From CAVTPD01 sp963736575 (GTDB taxonomy: Bacteria; Bacteroidota; Bacteroidia; Cytophagales; JAAEPT01), in contig CAVTPD010000001.1 of the NCBI GenBank assembly GCA_963736575.1, positions 1,364,001-1,428,000 on the forward strand: a stretch of 64,000 nucleotides of DNA, in the 5' to 3' direction. Below, one piece after another: positions 51,606-60,486 of this stretch (positions within the stretch are counted from its first letter, which is position 1; every line of letters begins with the position of its first letter). The notes below the pieces were generated by a model. That model searched no databases. It worked only from the letters and a program-made list of their open reading frames with translations, and had not been told where the DNA came from. Position numbers and translations under genes: made by a program.

Positions 51606-52604
51606 ATGAAGAGCATCTTTCACATTTTATTAGCGTTTTTGAGTATTCCAATTGTTGTTAATAGTCAACATAATTTTCATTATACTCAGTATATGATTAC
51701 ACCATATATGTTTAATCCGGCAGCAGGGGGCACTTCAGCTGATTTTGAAGTAAACTTAGGTGCACGCCGTCAATGGATTAATTTCCCAGGAGCTCCTACT
51801 TCTAATTATTTAACATTGCATACTCCTTTAAGAGAAGTTAAAAAACCTCACCCAGACAATGATAACCACCCGTTTCATTCTATAGGAGCAATAGCTTATC
51901 AAGACAAAGCTGGTCCAATTTCAAGAAATTCCTTACAAGGGTCTTATGCTTACAGTATACCATTACACCCCCGTTTACGTTTGGTGACAGCACTTTCCTT
52001 GGGCTTTGTGAGTTATAATATTGATGAAGATGCTTTAGTATTTGGTAAAGATGTAGAGGAGTTGAATTATATAGAAAAAATTCTACCGGATCTAAATTTA
52101 GGTACATGGTTACATAATGATTATTTTTTTTTAGGAGTCTCGTACAACCATATTTTAAATAATAATGTAAACTTCTTTAATGATCGAGTATCCGGTGCTG
52201 TTAGCTCATCTCGTATTCCTTATAATTTGTATATTATAAATGGTTATGATATACCCTTAAGCCATGATAAACCTAAAAATTTTGATAGCCATAGTTATTT
52301 TTTGGTGCCTGCCATAATGTTTAAATATGCTGGCCCAGGTACATCTTCTTCTTTTGATCTTAATCTTCAACTTCACCGAAAGAATGTTTTTCGCTTAGGA
52401 ACATCTTATAGGCATAAAGAAGCTGTTTCATTTTTAGCGGGTGTAACTGTTTTAAGAAACCATTATCATAATATTCAAATTAATTATTCCTATGATCTTC
52501 CAACAAACGATATACGAAAGGGGAGTTCTGGCAGTCATGAATTTGTATTAATCTATAAATTTGAAAGAAAGCTTGATATAATGTGCCCTGAGAATTTTTG
52601 GTAA
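51606..52604 (+). CDS. PorP/SprF-family T9SS membrane protein
   Basis: 332 residues. The signal peptide (about 1-20, ending VVNSQ) is followed by the family start HNFHYTQYMITPYMFNPAAGGT, which is diagnostic. The rest is an outer-membrane barrel ending EFVLIYKFERKLDIMCPENFW. PorP/SprF proteins help secrete and anchor the type B cargo encoded just upstream. The gap is only three bases, so both are one translational unit. Confidence 0.94.
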   Translation: MKSIFHILLAFLSIPIVVNSQHNFHYTQYMITPYMFNPAAGGTSADFEVNLGARRQWINFPGAPTSNYLTLHTPLREVKKPHPDNDNHPFHSIGAIAYQDKAGPISRNSLQGSYAYSIPLHPRLRLVTALSLGFVSYNIDEDALVFGKDVEELNYIEKILPDLNLGTWLHNDYFFLGVSYNHILNNNVNFFNDRVSGAVSSSRIPYNLYIINGYDIPLSHDKPKNFDSHSYFLVPAIMFKYAGPGTSSSFDLNLQLHRKNVFRLGTSYRHKEAVSFLAGVTVLRNHYHNIQINYSYDLPTNDIRKGSSGSHEFVLIYKFERKLDIMCPENFW

Positions 52605-53070
52605 GAATGCTTTATATGGGGTAGTAGACTTTTTCAATAAAAGCTCTTAACGGGAGGATTTTGTGGTTTTCAGTTATAAGCAACATTTCGGATAAACATA
52701 AAATAAATTATTAAAATTTAACTCTAAAGTTTTAGTTAAGTTCATGGAATTATTTAATGGTATTTGTCAATAAATCTCACCGCTTAAATAGTTCTGGTTT
52801 TAAAAGGTGTATATGTGTGTCTTTTATAAAATGTGTGTTAGCGGTAAAATGTGATTTAATACATTTTAAAGTAGTTTTTTAACGTCTTTTAACTATGTTT
52901 TTTGTGCGTATTCCACAGGGGTATTTATTGTTTTAAGCAGCATTTTTAAGGAGTTTCTATCTTATAATTATCATCGCTTTTTATCTTTAAAATACTCAAC
53001 TAAAAATGTTTGGTATTGAACACGCTAAGCACATTAAATAAATTTCTAAACTTAATTCAATCAATTTTTT
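52605..53070. other. 466 bp intergenic region before the LytTR gene
   Basis: AT-rich sequence after the PorP gene. It holds a probable -7 box TATCTTTA at 52982-52989 (one mismatch to TAnnTTTG). That gives a leader of about 75 bases to the LytTR gene, which suggests the gene is transcribed on its own. I see no gene or RNA motif in the rest. Confidence 0.45.
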
Positions 53071-53436
53071 ATGAATACGTTTGAGATAACAAAACAAAAT
53101 ATGCAACGTAAAATCGTTGTAATAGACAAACAAGAATGTGTCTTCTTAAAAGTAGATGATATTGTTTGTGCAGAAGCAAATGGAGCTTACACTAACATCT
53201 TTCTTGTTGGTGGAAAGAGTTATATAGTATGTAAAAACTTAAAGACTTTTTCTGAAAAATTACCAGAGGAAGAGTTTTATAGAGTGCACAAATCCTATGT
53301 GATTAATGTAAATTATATAGCTAAATACGTTAAAAGTGATGGCGGATACTTAATCTTAGATAATGGGATGAATATTCCGGTTTCAGTAAGGAAAAGAGAA
53401 GGGTTCACAAAAAAGATTGAGGCTATAATACTTTAA
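53071..53436 (+). CDS. Stand-alone LytTR DNA-binding regulator
   Basis: 121 residues, only a LytTR domain and a short N-terminal tail, without receiver or sensor. The family core is EANGAYTNIFLVGGKSYIVCKNLKTFSEKLP and FYRVHKSYVINVNYIAKYVKSDGGYLILDNGMNIPVSVRKREGF (parts). It binds DNA through beta-strands. It is convergent with the 7TM receptor gene and separated from it by only four bases. It may read a signal from that receptor or from an unlinked sensor; this is inference. Confidence 0.9.
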   Translation: MNTFEITKQNMQRKIVVIDKQECVFLKVDDIVCAEANGAYTNIFLVGGKSYIVCKNLKTFSEKLPEEEFYRVHKSYVINVNYIAKYVKSDGGYLILDNGMNIPVSVRKREGFTKKIEAIIL

Positions 53437-53440
53437 ACGT

Positions 53441-55291
53441 TTACTGGGCTTTTGCGGCTGAAGTAATTAATAAATCCCAGTGTATAATCTGATACCCGAA
53501 TTCTTTCTTTAAAGTTAGGATTCGGGTTTTTATTTTCTTTTTAAAACCTTGGCATGTACCGGTTTGTATATCTAGAATTTTAGACAACTCTGCAGATGTG
53601 GGTTCTACACGGCTATTGGCAATTATATACAGAATGTAAAAAGCTTTTTGTAATGGTATTTTGGTTCTATGGAAAATGGTATTGGCTGTAAGGGATTCGT
53701 TGTAATTACAGCTAGAACAGCGTACATCAAACTTATCTTTTCCTTTAATGGTTTTTATGTTTCCACATTTAATACAACAAAACCCTTTTCTTTCTTTTAA
53801 TTCTTTAAGGTGTTGTACGCAAGCAAATTCTGTTGGGAAAGCTTTTGAGAAATCTTCGAAACTTAAATGGTTTGTCATCACAGAAGTTACCATAAAAGAC
53901 TGAATACTTTTTTTAAGCTTGTTATTTACTAAGTCTAAAGCAATATTCATTTGCTGGTTTTCTTCTACTTGGTTTTTAAGTTCTTCGTTTAAGAAATTAA
54001 GCTCTGTGGTTCTTTCTTCTACTTTTTCTTCTAACTCTAAAGTGACCTTTTCTTTCAGAATTTCATTTCGTTTAAATTGTTCAATTAGTTCAGCCTGAGT
54101 TTTGTTTTTCTCTTTGTAGGCATCTTTAACTGTTTCTGCAATACCTATTGAAAGGAACATAAATTGAAGAACCACTCCCATATTTATAGCATAAACTGTT
54201 AAAATACTAGAAGGTAAAAGGGTGCTTTGTTCTAATAATGAAATGAAAAAGGCTGTGTTTAGAATAGATAGAGATATAATAAGCCATTTAGCAGAGCTTA
54301 ATCTATTTCTAAGTCTTATAGCGTGTACAAGTACTAATTGAATAAACAGGAAATCTATTATGCTGTAAATGAACAGATGCGGTAGATTAATTTCTAAAAT
54401 GAAAAAGGCAAACCGTACTAATAATGCTGCCATTAGCACCTTGTGGCTAGGCTTAGAGACTTTTTTCAATTCTAAAAAATTATCCGAAAATAAGACCAAA
54501 GAAAAGGTGCTAATGAAAAGTCCTATTGGTCCTATTACGTCATTTACCTGTGGGTAATTTCCCCATAAATATTGAAAGCCAGTACCATTTTTTCCCATTA
54601 AGAACAGCAAGGTTCCCGTACCGTATAATACATAGTAGAAGTAATAGGGAGTTCTTAAAAAGAGGAAATACAATAAGTTGTAGAAGATCATTAATAGCAA
54701 TAGCCCATAGAATATTCCAAATAGAAGGTATTCGTTAAGCCAATAGCTTACAGCAAAATCTGTAGATCTTACCATAGGTTCCAAAACATTGTGCTTACTA
54801 GAATAGAAGCGCATATAAAAAGTTTTGGATGTGTTTTCTAAAGGTACTTTGTAACTTATGTTTTTATGTAAAGCCTCTCTGTACCGGAAAGGAAAATTGA
54901 ACCCAGCTTTTTTTGCTTCGTATTTTTGGTTGTCATCTGGGGTATATAAGGTGACTTCATCTATGTCAAAATCAAAAAGCTCTATTCTGAAAGGGGTTCC
55001 TTTTAGGGTATTGTCTACCAGTATAAATTTAAGCCAATAGGCAGAAGTCTTGTTTTTATTAATAAGGTCTTGTGCGGTACTGGGTTTAAAAATAGATTCT
55101 TTATTCTGAAGCGTTAAAACCTCATCTAAAGTCATAGAATGGCTACTATCTTCAAATACCATTACATATTCTCTAGATAAACAAATTTCTTTTAAATCAT
55201 CTGTGATCACTACAGGGTTTAAGGCCAATGTGATCTTACAAAATGCTAAAAACCAAAAAACAACTACAAATTGTTTATTAAATAACTTCAA
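53441..55291 (-). CDS. 7TM-DISM receptor fused to an IS1595-type zinc ribbon and HTH
   Basis: 616 residues. Signal peptide (1-24), extracytoplasmic 7TMR-DISM sensor (about 25-180), seven membrane helices (about 185-385), a cytoplasmic coiled coil (about 390-465, ELEEKVEERTTELNFLNEEL) and then a new C-terminal part. That part has a zinc ribbon with C506-x2-C509 and C525-x2-C528, and a helical segment with TANTIFHRTKIPLQKAFYI and TSAELSKILDIQTGTCQGFKKKI. These are the ribbon and DNA-binding helices of IS1595-family transposases, without the catalytic DDE domain. Kinase and GGDEF domains usual in DISM proteins are absent. It probably binds DNA at the membrane; function unknown. It has its own promoter. 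Confidence 0.85.
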   Translation of the reverse strand: MKLFNKQFVVVFWFLAFCKITLALNPVVITDDLKEICLSREYVMVFEDSSHSMTLDEVLTLQNKESIFKPSTAQDLINKNKTSAYWLKFILVDNTLKGTPFRIELFDFDIDEVTLYTPDDNQKYEAKKAGFNFPFRYREALHKNISYKVPLENTSKTFYMRFYSSKHNVLEPMVRSTDFAVSYWLNEYLLFGIFYGLLLLMIFYNLLYFLFLRTPYYFYYVLYGTGTLLFLMGKNGTGFQYLWGNYPQVNDVIGPIGLFISTFSLVLFSDNFLELKKVSKPSHKVLMAALLVRFAFFILEINLPHLFIYSIIDFLFIQLVLVHAIRLRNRLSSAKWLIISLSILNTAFFISLLEQSTLLPSSILTVYAINMGVVLQFMFLSIGIAETVKDAYKEKNKTQAELIEQFKRNEILKEKVTLELEEKVEERTTELNFLNEELKNQVEENQQMNIALDLVNNKLKKSIQSFMVTSVMTNHLSFEDFSKAFPTEFACVQHLKELKERKGFCCIKCGNIKTIKGKDKFDVRCSSCNYNESLTANTIFHRTKIPLQKAFYILYIIANSRVEPTSAELSKILDIQTGTCQGFKKKIKTRILTLKKEFGYQIIHWDLLITSAAKAQ

Positions 55292-55315
55292 CTAGTACTG
55301 GGTTAAGAATAAAAA

Positions 55316-55345
55316 CAAATTTAAAGGTAGAAAAATGTATGCAAA
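55316..55345 (-). promoter_or_regulatory. Promoter of the 7TM-DISM gene
   Basis: On the minus strand TTTG (55345-55342) is followed after 18 bases by TAAATTTG (55323-55316), an almost ideal -33/-7 pair. The -7 box is 25 bp before the ATG. It shows that the gene is transcribed separately from the Omp85-like gene upstream. Confidence 0.65.
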
Positions 55346-55350
55346 AGGGT

Positions 55351-56484
55351 TTAAAAAGCTTCCGCAAAATTTATATAGAAACCATGCATTCCATTGCTGC
55401 CATATCCCCAGTCAAAACGTAGATTGGTATTGTTTTCAGAATCAACTTTAATTCTTAAGCCTAATCCATAAGATAAATGAAACTTATCTAAATCCATTTT
55501 TCCATAATTTTCGGCTACTCTACCAGTACCTAACCAACCCGCTATACCAAAAATATTCCATACGGGCATTCTGTATTCAATTTGTGTATCTAAAAGTGTA
55601 CGGTCTCTAAAAGAACCAAAATAATACCCTCTCATTTTAGCATCTCCGCCCATCATAGCTAAGTCATAAAAAGGTACATTTCCTTCTCTAAATTCGGTAG
55701 TAGCTTGCAAAGCAATTACATGTTTAAACCAAGGGTTATAATATTTTCTAAAATCGAATAGAAATTTAGTATACAGGTATTGGTTACCTAATAAACTAGG
55801 GTAAAAGGTGTATTTTATTTGAAAATAAGAACCCTTTAATGGATTATATCTATTATTTCTTGTATCGAAAAAACTAGAGAGAACAATTCCAAAGTTTGTA
55901 TTAGGTTTAGTATCCTTAATAGTTTTGGTATTTAAGTCACTTGTTGAGTCAAATTCAATTTTTGTGTAGTCTGCAATATCGAAACCCAATCCTAAATAGA
56001 AGTATTTTTTAACTCTTTGGTAGATTTGATTTTGAAAAGTGAAGTTGGTATAAGTGATGTTTTCATACTTGTTTTTAGATATATCATTTCCAATACCATA
56101 GAATAGTTCCGGTTGTTTCTTAAAAATAATATTGCCTAAATCCATGTACTTATTTTCTCCCCATATAAAATCGGTAGAGACAGCTACTTTTACCCGGCCT
56201 TTTGTAGAAATTGTTACCAGTTCAGATAATTTAGACGGCTGTGAGATGGTATCTTTTTCTGTTAACCGTATTAAATTATATTTGGCTAAGCCAATAATGT
56301 GGCCAGCTTCTGTGGAATAGGAATATAAAGGAACGGGTAAAACTTTAAAAAGAGCTTCGGCCTTTTGATTAAAATATTCAAATTTGGTAAGAGAGTCTAA
56401 TTTAAGATCAATAGTGTCATTTTGTGCTTTTACCAAAAAAGAAGTAACGTAAAAGAAAAATGCAATTAGCAGTCCTTTTTTCAT
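55351..56484 (-). CDS. Omp85/BamA-TamA-like outer-membrane barrel
   Basis: 377 residues. A signal peptide (about 1-20, ending VKAQ) is followed by a short N-terminal part without clear POTRA repeats. The C-terminal barrel carries the surface-antigen (Bac_surface_Ag) pattern: RNNRYNPLKGSYFQIKY, the MRGYYFGSFRDR-like segment (typical (V/I)RGF/Y), and SYGLGLRIKVDSENNTNLRFDWGYG. These are the barrel features of the family, and the size fits a POTRA-less short member. The cargo is unknown. Confidence 0.85.
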   Translation of the reverse strand: MKKGLLIAFFFYVTSFLVKAQNDTIDLKLDSLTKFEYFNQKAEALFKVLPVPLYSYSTEAGHIIGLAKYNLIRLTEKDTISQPSKLSELVTISTKGRVKVAVSTDFIWGENKYMDLGNIIFKKQPELFYGIGNDISKNKYENITYTNFTFQNQIYQRVKKYFYLGLGFDIADYTKIEFDSTSDLNTKTIKDTKPNTNFGIVLSSFFDTRNNRYNPLKGSYFQIKYTFYPSLLGNQYLYTKFLFDFRKYYNPWFKHVIALQATTEFREGNVPFYDLAMMGGDAKMRGYYFGSFRDRTLLDTQIEYRMPVWNIFGIAGWLGTGRVAENYGKMDLDKFHLSYGLGLRIKVDSENNTNLRFDWGYGSNGMHGFYINFAEAF

Positions 56485-56667
56485 GGTTATAAGCGTGTAA
56501 GCTTAACTTTAAATTAAACCGCTAAACTAGATATAGGAACTTCAAAACCCTATATCTGTAATGTATCTTTTTAAAAACATTAAAATTAAACTGTTTTTTA
56601 TTTTAATGTTGTTTGCAATAGTCTAGTTTAGAGTTAATTAGTTTTTGTTTAGTTAAATAGTTTAAAA

Positions 56668-59406
56668 ATGCGTCTGGTAATCTATTTTTTATTTACCATG
56701 TGTTTTAATTTTTTATCCTTGGGTCAATTGGGTTATGTCTCTTGTTCTCATCATGAATTAGAAATAATGGAGAATTTTGAGAAAATTCCCACTCAAAAAT
56801 TTCGAATAGCACTTCCTCAAACTCCTACAGATACCGCCTTCCTATTAAGAATACCTGTAGTATTTAATGTAGTACATATGGGAGAACCCATTGGTATTGG
56901 TTCAAATGTTTCGGATGAACAATTAAAAAATGCTATTGAACATCTTAATAATTATTACCAAAAACAATACAATCCATACAGTTACCAAAGCACGTTTAAA
57001 AATGAAGGTACAAAAGGGATTAACACAAAAGTGGAGTTCTATTTAGCTTCTGTAGATACAAACTGTTCTTATTTTTCAGGGATAAGAAGAATAAATGGCA
57101 CACAGTTCCCCAATTATATTAAGGAAGGCATTAAATACGGAAATGACTTAGAAGTAAAAGCAAAAACGGGCATTGATGTAAACCGGTATTTAAATGTATG
57201 GATTGTGAATAAAATCAATAGTAATGGAGAAGGGGTTATTGGTTATGCTTATTACCCCACTGCCTACAATAGAGTTGAGGGCTTTGGTTGTGTAATAAGT
57301 TACAATAACATTAATGGTATTCTTCCCCATGAAATAGGTCATTTTTTAGGTTTAACTCATTCTGATATGGCAATTGGAAAGTTTACTAACAAACATTCTT
57401 ACAACATTATACGGGAATCGGTTAATTTTTACAAAGACGAAACGCTTACACAAGACTTCTCATGCTTGCCAGAAGCAATAAATGAAGCGGCCGTGATATC
57501 TATTAATAATATTTCTGGGGTTGTTTGCGAAGGTGTACAATACCCCAAAATTGTATTGGCAAATTATGGTTCTGATACACTTAAAGAATGCCTTTTTAAA
57601 GTGAAGAAAAATGGTGTGTTTCTTTATTATTATACATGGGAAGGCAGTTTGTCAACTTTTGATACGCTATCAATTACTCTCCCTGAAATTGATTTACTGA
57701 AAGGGAATTATGAACTCTCTTTCGAGGTAGTTAAAGTGAATGGCAATTCAGATTTAATTTTCGGAAACAATAAAAAGACTACAAACGTTGCGGTTGCTGG
57801 GTTTATAAAAAAAACACCTTTTGAAGAAGATTTTGAAGTAGAACATAAAAGTCCATTAATTCAGTTTAAAAAGAAAAGAAGTAATGCCACTATACAGTAT
57901 TTACAAGATCTAACTAACTCATCTGTTTTATTGTTAGAAGGTATTGATAGTGAGGATAATGAACTAGTAGAAGAAGTGCCTTATGATGCAATTATGCCAT
58001 GGAGTAGGGTAAATGAAAGCTATTTCGCCTCTTCAAGTTTTTGCTTTAATGCGGAAAAAGAAACGCATTTTCTATTGTCTTTCGATCGTTATCAAGACTC
58101 TTGGGGCAGTTCTCATTTTAGGGTTTTAGCCAATGGAAAACAAGTTAAGCCAGCAAGCTCAAAAAAGAACCTAAATTGGGAGCGGGATAGTGTTGTGATT
58201 TCTGTAAAAGAAGACCAACAAGTTATAGTGACCTTGCAGTCTTCTTGTGATTATGCTTATGAAACTCGTTTTAAATATGGCAATGGATCTTATGTAGCGC
58301 TTGATAATTTATTGCTAAAGCAAACAGAATTATCACCGTTTCATTTAGATTATGACTTTTTGGGTAACGTAAGGGGATGTGCTCCTTTAGATAAATTTCC
58401 TGTAAATAACTCTTTTGGTGTTCCTATGCCTGTAGAATACCAGTATTTGATAGAGCAAGGAGAAGGGAAATACGATACAATTATTCAGTTAGATACACCA
58501 GAACATTTTAAATTTACGGAAGAAGGTGTTTTTGGAGTTCATGTAATTGCCGTTTTTGAGGACGGTAGTCAGGATTCTTTATATTTCCCTAAAATAGCTA
58601 ATACTACTAAAGAAGAAGTGCATGTAAAGTCAGAAGAACATGCCTACGGTTCTAATGCTTGGGTAGGTCTTACTAATGAAAATAACTCTGTTTTTTGGAC
58701 CACATCAGCTAAAAACTCTGCAGAAACCAATATTCCATCACATCTATTGAATTTGGTAGACCAAGATAAAGTCTTTTCAGAATCGGTAATGTCAATGCAA
58801 TCGATACCCTATGATTTTTCATATTTAGACAATGTTGTTTTTCATTTCAACTATGCCTATGCTGCCCCAACTTTGGCTATTGCAAAAGAAGAATATTTGT
58901 CTGTAAAAGTATCGTTAGATTGTGGCGCCACTTGGGTAGAAGTATATCGTAAATACGGAGATCAACTTTTGACTACTTCCTTTGATTACTCATTATACAA
59001 TATACTTTACCAACCTAAACACGGTGATTGGAAAGAAGATATTATTCATTTAGATACGTTATCTCACCATAATGATGTACTCATGCAGTTTGATTTCCAT
59101 CCTAGTTTTGGCAACGCGTTATATATAGATAGAATAATAGTAGAAGATGCTGGGCCAGTAACTTCTTTATTTCAGAATTCAACAAATATAGGGCTGAATG
59201 TTTACCCTAATCCTGTGCTTACCTATTTAATTATTGAAGGAACAGATGTAATAAGTAAAACAGTGATTAAAAACACGATTACTGGTTTTAGTACGGTTTA
59301 TGAAAAAAGCAAAAAGTTAGATGTAAGTGATCTAAAAAAAGGGTTTTATGTTGCTGAAATACATCACGATAATAAAGTAGATGTAGTTAAGTTTTTAAAA
59401 GAATAA
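56668..59406 (+). CDS. Secreted M43-like metalloprotease, T9SS type A cargo
   Basis: 912 residues. The signal peptide (about 1-20) is followed by a pro/catalytic region with the zinc motif H221-E-I-G-H225-F-L-G-L-T-H231, the pattern of metzincins of the pappalysin (M43) group. The catalytic domain seems to end soon after, near CLPEAINEAAV (about 270). CARDB/Ig-like modules and lectin-like jelly-roll segments follow. The last ~75 residues are a T9SS sorting domain (VYPNPVLTYLIIEG, GFYVAEIHHDNK, VKFLKE). I did not find the Met-turn usual in M43, so protease activity is less sure. Confidence 0.82.
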   Translation: MRLVIYFLFTMCFNFLSLGQLGYVSCSHHELEIMENFEKIPTQKFRIALPQTPTDTAFLLRIPVVFNVVHMGEPIGIGSNVSDEQLKNAIEHLNNYYQKQYNPYSYQSTFKNEGTKGINTKVEFYLASVDTNCSYFSGIRRINGTQFPNYIKEGIKYGNDLEVKAKTGIDVNRYLNVWIVNKINSNGEGVIGYAYYPTAYNRVEGFGCVISYNNINGILPHEIGHFLGLTHSDMAIGKFTNKHSYNIIRESVNFYKDETLTQDFSCLPEAINEAAVISINNISGVVCEGVQYPKIVLANYGSDTLKECLFKVKKNGVFLYYYTWEGSLSTFDTLSITLPEIDLLKGNYELSFEVVKVNGNSDLIFGNNKKTTNVAVAGFIKKTPFEEDFEVEHKSPLIQFKKKRSNATIQYLQDLTNSSVLLLEGIDSEDNELVEEVPYDAIMPWSRVNESYFASSSFCFNAEKETHFLLSFDRYQDSWGSSHFRVLANGKQVKPASSKKNLNWERDSVVISVKEDQQVIVTLQSSCDYAYETRFKYGNGSYVALDNLLLKQTELSPFHLDYDFLGNVRGCAPLDKFPVNNSFGVPMPVEYQYLIEQGEGKYDTIIQLDTPEHFKFTEEGVFGVHVIAVFEDGSQDSLYFPKIANTTKEEVHVKSEEHAYGSNAWVGLTNENNSVFWTTSAKNSAETNIPSHLLNLVDQDKVFSESVMSMQSIPYDFSYLDNVVFHFNYAYAAPTLAIAKEEYLSVKVSLDCGATWVEVYRKYGDQLLTTSFDYSLYNILYQPKHGDWKEDIIHLDTLSHHNDVLMQFDFHPSFGNALYIDRIIVEDAGPVTSLFQNSTNIGLNVYPNPVLTYLIIEGTDVISKTVIKNTITGFSTVYEKSKKLDVSDLKKGFYVAEIHHDNKVDVVKFLKE

Positions 59407-59446
59407 AATTAATATAAACTAGATAGTAGTTTATGGATATCTAAGT

Positions 59447-60391
59447 TTAACAATAATTAGCCCTGTTGATTTCGTTTTGAGGATCTTTTCCTGTAGAAGC
59501 ATAAGTTTCTTGCATTTGCTTAGCAGTCATGGTACTACCATCATGACTCCAACCGGGAGGATAAAAGATGTATTTTAATTTGTTTTTTAAACTTTTAGTC
59601 TTTTTCATATCCTTCCAAATTTCTTCGAATTCAAAAGTATTTGCTTTTATGGGGTTATAACTATTTGGATCGTGTATAACTCCATATTTAGGCTTTAAGT
59701 TGGGTATGCTATCCTGAAATGTTCCAAATAGTCGGTCCCAAAATATAAAAATACCAGCATGGTTTTTATCTAGGTATTCGGTATTGCTAGAATGATGTAC
59801 TTGGTGTAACCAAGGTGTGTTAAAGATGTATTCTAATGGCCCTAACGAAGGAACTAACTGAGAATGTAAAAAGAATTGATAAGCAGAGTTTATTAATAAA
59901 CAAGTAGCAATCATAACCGGTTCGAAGCCCACAATAGGTAACCACAACCAATATAAAAACTTGAAGAAAGTAATAAACCAACCGTTTCGGATAGATACTG
60001 TAAGGTTAAATTTTTTTCCGTTATGATGTGGAGAATGAGCCGCCCACAATAAGCGTATACTGTGGCTAAATCTATGGTGCCAATAGAAATTAAAATCATC
60101 TAAAAGCAAGCATATTACCCAAGTATACCATGCCCAGCCTAGAGACTCATAACCCAAAAGTTCTAATCGTATTGGCTTAAAGAATTCAAAGAGAAATAGG
60201 AAGGAGGCCAGTGCCAAAAACTTTTTGTTAAATACAGCTACTATTGTAGCAATTGAAGCTATCCCAAATCCCTGAACTGATTCTTTCCAATCATAAAGAT
60301 GTTTGGCCCTTATGTATTCTAATACAATAAGTAGGAATAAAATGGGGAATAGAATCTTCAGAGAGAAGTCTACGTTGTTTGCAAAATCCAT
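59447..60391 (-). CDS. Sterol desaturase / fatty acid hydroxylase family protein
   Basis: 314 residues with four to six membrane segments. It is a di-iron membrane oxygenase. The histidine clusters are visible: HHRFSH (about 103-108), HSPHHNG (119-125) and VHHSSN..H (197-210), the HxxxH, HxxHH and HxxHH set of the superfamily. C5-sterol desaturase, alkylglycerol monooxygenase and carotenoid hydroxylase are possible. In bacteria it often makes modified lipids. It is the last gene on a minus-strand group with cinA and a subtilase gene. Confidence 0.88.
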   Translation of the reverse strand: MDFANNVDFSLKILFPILFLLIVLEYIRAKHLYDWKESVQGFGIASIATIVAVFNKKFLALASFLFLFEFFKPIRLELLGYESLGWAWYTWVICLLLDDFNFYWHHRFSHSIRLLWAAHSPHHNGKKFNLTVSIRNGWFITFFKFLYWLWLPIVGFEPVMIATCLLINSAYQFFLHSQLVPSLGPLEYIFNTPWLHQVHHSSNTEYLDKNHAGIFIFWDRLFGTFQDSIPNLKPKYGVIHDPNSYNPIKANTFEFEEIWKDMKKTKSLKNKLKYIFYPPGWSHDGSTMTAKQMQETYASTGKDPQNEINRANYC

Positions 60392-60486
60392 TCTTAAACT
60401 ATTATCGAATTATAAAGTTAAAAATTCGATGTTGTTTTTTTATGAAAAAAGTTTTAAAAATGCGTTTTGGACATTACGGATAGGTA

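Noticed and set aside
53441..53800. Remnant of an IS1595 insertion sequence
   Set aside because: There are no inverted ends, target duplication or DDE domain, and the frame is continuous with the receptor, so a domain fusion is preferred.
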